A stretch of 15,416 bases of DNA from assembly GCA_007124345.1 (NCBI GenBank), contig SLFH01000055.1:1-15416 (forward strand). The letters are read 5' to 3'. The stretch is from Phycisphaerales bacterium (GTDB lineage: Bacteria; Planctomycetota; Phycisphaerae; Phycisphaerales; UBA1924). The notes beneath the pieces are model-generated. The model searched no databases, was not told the DNA's origin, and worked only from the letters and a program-made list of their open reading frames with translations. The position numbers and the translations under genes were made by a program. Shown here one piece after another: positions 14,525 to 15,416 of this stretch. Numbering within the stretch: the first letter of the stretch is position 1; each line of letters opens with the position of its first letter.

Positions 14525-15416
14525 AGCGGTTCGCCTTGCGGCCCGAGGCGGCGGGCCCGGGTTTGCCCGCTTTCCTGCGGGCCTGCTCGCCCAGCGAGAG
14601 CGCGAGGCGGAAGGCCCTGTCTGGGCGCTCGGCGAGCGTCGGGTGGCGGGAGGCGAGTTCGGCGATGAGGTCGGCGTGCTTGGTGCTGTCGTTGTGCAGG
14701 CGTGAGCCGGGGCGCAGGCGGTAGCGCAGCAGGAACTCGGGCACGACCACGCCCCCCATTCCCAAGAGCGCCATGCGGCACCAGAGCTCCCAGTCCTCGT
14801 AGCCGGGCATCGTCGGGTCCCATCCGCCGACCTTCTCGATCGCCTCGCGCCGGAAGAGCGCGGCGCTGGCGCCGCCGACATTGAAACAGGTCAGAAGGTC
14901 GCGATGGAGCCCGAGGGGCACCCACCCGGTCACGGGCTTGAGCGGGTCTTTCCGAAAGCTGGCGATCAGTGGCGTCGCGTACGACGCATCGGGGTTGCGA
15001 TCGAGGGCGCCCTCCAGCTTCTCGATCGCGTCGGGGGCGAGGAGGTCGTCGGCGTCCAGGGGGAAGACCAGGGGCGCGTCGGTCCGCGAAACGCCGGTGT
15101 TGCGGGCCGAGGCGACGCCCGCGTTGTCGGTGTGCACGACGCGGAGGGGGAGGTGGTGGGTGTTGCGGCGTGCGGTCCGGTCCAGCCAGTCGAGGCTGGC
15201 GGGATCGGTCGTGCCGTCGTTGACCAGGACGACCTCGTCGGGCTGTCGGGTCTGCTTGGCGAGGCTCGCGAGGGTCTGGTCGGTCAGCTCGCCCATGTTG
15301 AAGTACGGGATCACGACCGCGAGCCGGCGCGGCGTGATGGCCGGCGCACTGCGCCGGGGCTCGGGGGGTATGAGCAGCGGCGCGTAGGCGTCCAGAGCGC
15401 CGGCCGCCGCGGCTGG
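14523..15416 (-). CDS. GT2 family glycosyltransferase (5' end beyond window)
   Basis: The minus-strand frame is open to the right edge, giving 297 residues without a plausible start before the conserved domain. Numbering from the edge, 1-30 is a Pro/Ala-rich linker and the GT-A fold begins at VVIPYFNMGE (34-43). VLVNDGT is at 63-69, RNTG at 105-108, metal-binding LDADD at 120-124 and GYEDWELWCRMA (205-216) at the catalytic-base region. The GTG at 15314 falls inside the first beta strand (VVIPYFN), so it is probably not the true start. The linker suggests another domain upstream, perhaps a second glycosyltransferase. The end, ADLIAELASRHPTLAERP, resembles AQVLAELRDRHPKLF after the GT2 domain of the opposite gene, so the two GT2 modules look related. 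Confidence 0.9.
   Translation of the reverse strand, partial: PAAAAGALDAYAPLLIPPEPRRSAPAITPRRLAVVIPYFNMGELTDQTLASLAKQTRQPDEVVLVNDGTTDPASLDWLDRTARRNTHHLPLRVVHTDNAGVASARNTGVSRTDAPLVFPLDADDLLAPDAIEKLEGALDRNPDASYATPLIASFRKDPLKPVTGWVPLGLHRDLLTCFNVGGASAALFRREAIEKVGGWDPTMPGYEDWELWCRMALLGMGGVVVPEFLLRYRLRPGSRLHNDSTKHADLIAELASRHPTLAERPDRAFRLALSLGEQARRKAGKPGPAASGRKANR

Noticed and set aside
1..15416. CRISPR array, IS element, phage, toxin-antitoxin or tRNA
   Set aside because: No regularly spaced repeats, transposase-like frames, small coupled gene pairs or cloverleaf-like sequence were seen.

Overview
This 15.4 kb window has very high GC and strong third-position G/C bias, so most reading frames on both strands stay open. 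It looks like chromosomal DNA of a planctomycete-type bacterium, possibly a member of the Phycisphaerae. That placement is an inference from GC, protein style (Pro/Ala/Asp-rich linkers, GTG starts) and gene mix; there is no rRNA or other marker to prove it. I see no phage, IS element, CRISPR array, tRNA or rRNA.

Left half (1-6906), housekeeping genes. A CNNM/CorC-type membrane protein (cut by the left edge) follows ybeY on the minus strand with a TGATG stop/start overlap. Divergent from them is upp (uracil phosphoribosyltransferase), followed by a 12-TM MFS-type transporter. Convergent to that is a minus-strand pair: a HIT-family nucleotide hydrolase/transferase, then an HDOD-domain protein whose leader can fold two abutting hairpins, one of which covers its Shine-Dalgarno sequence. 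Divergent from the HIT gene is pepA (M17 leucyl aminopeptidase) with all expected metal and catalytic residues.

Right half (6981-14505), a tightly packed plus-strand operon for making and exporting a surface polysaccharide. The order is sulfotransferase, ABC-2 permease (Wzm-like), ABC ATPase with a C-terminal carbohydrate-binding-type domain (Wzt-like), SAM methyltransferase with a long repeated coiled coil, and a 903-residue GT2-GT4 double glycosyltransferase with its own coiled-coil tail. Neighbouring genes are 12 bp apart or overlap by 11, 35 and 4 bp. The operon meets a minus-strand GT2 glycosyltransferase end to end. That gene runs off the right edge, so the glycan locus continues beyond the window.

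How the operon could work (inference): the double glycosyltransferase polymerises a glycan. The methyltransferase caps its end, with the coiled coil acting as a length ruler, as in the WbdD systems of ABC-dependent O antigens. Wzt recognises the capped end through its C-terminal domain, and Wzm/Wzt export it. The sulfotransferase would add sulfate, making this a candidate sulfated-polysaccharide version of a capped-chain export system. This methyltransferase-coiled coil-Wzt unit is the most interesting part of the window.
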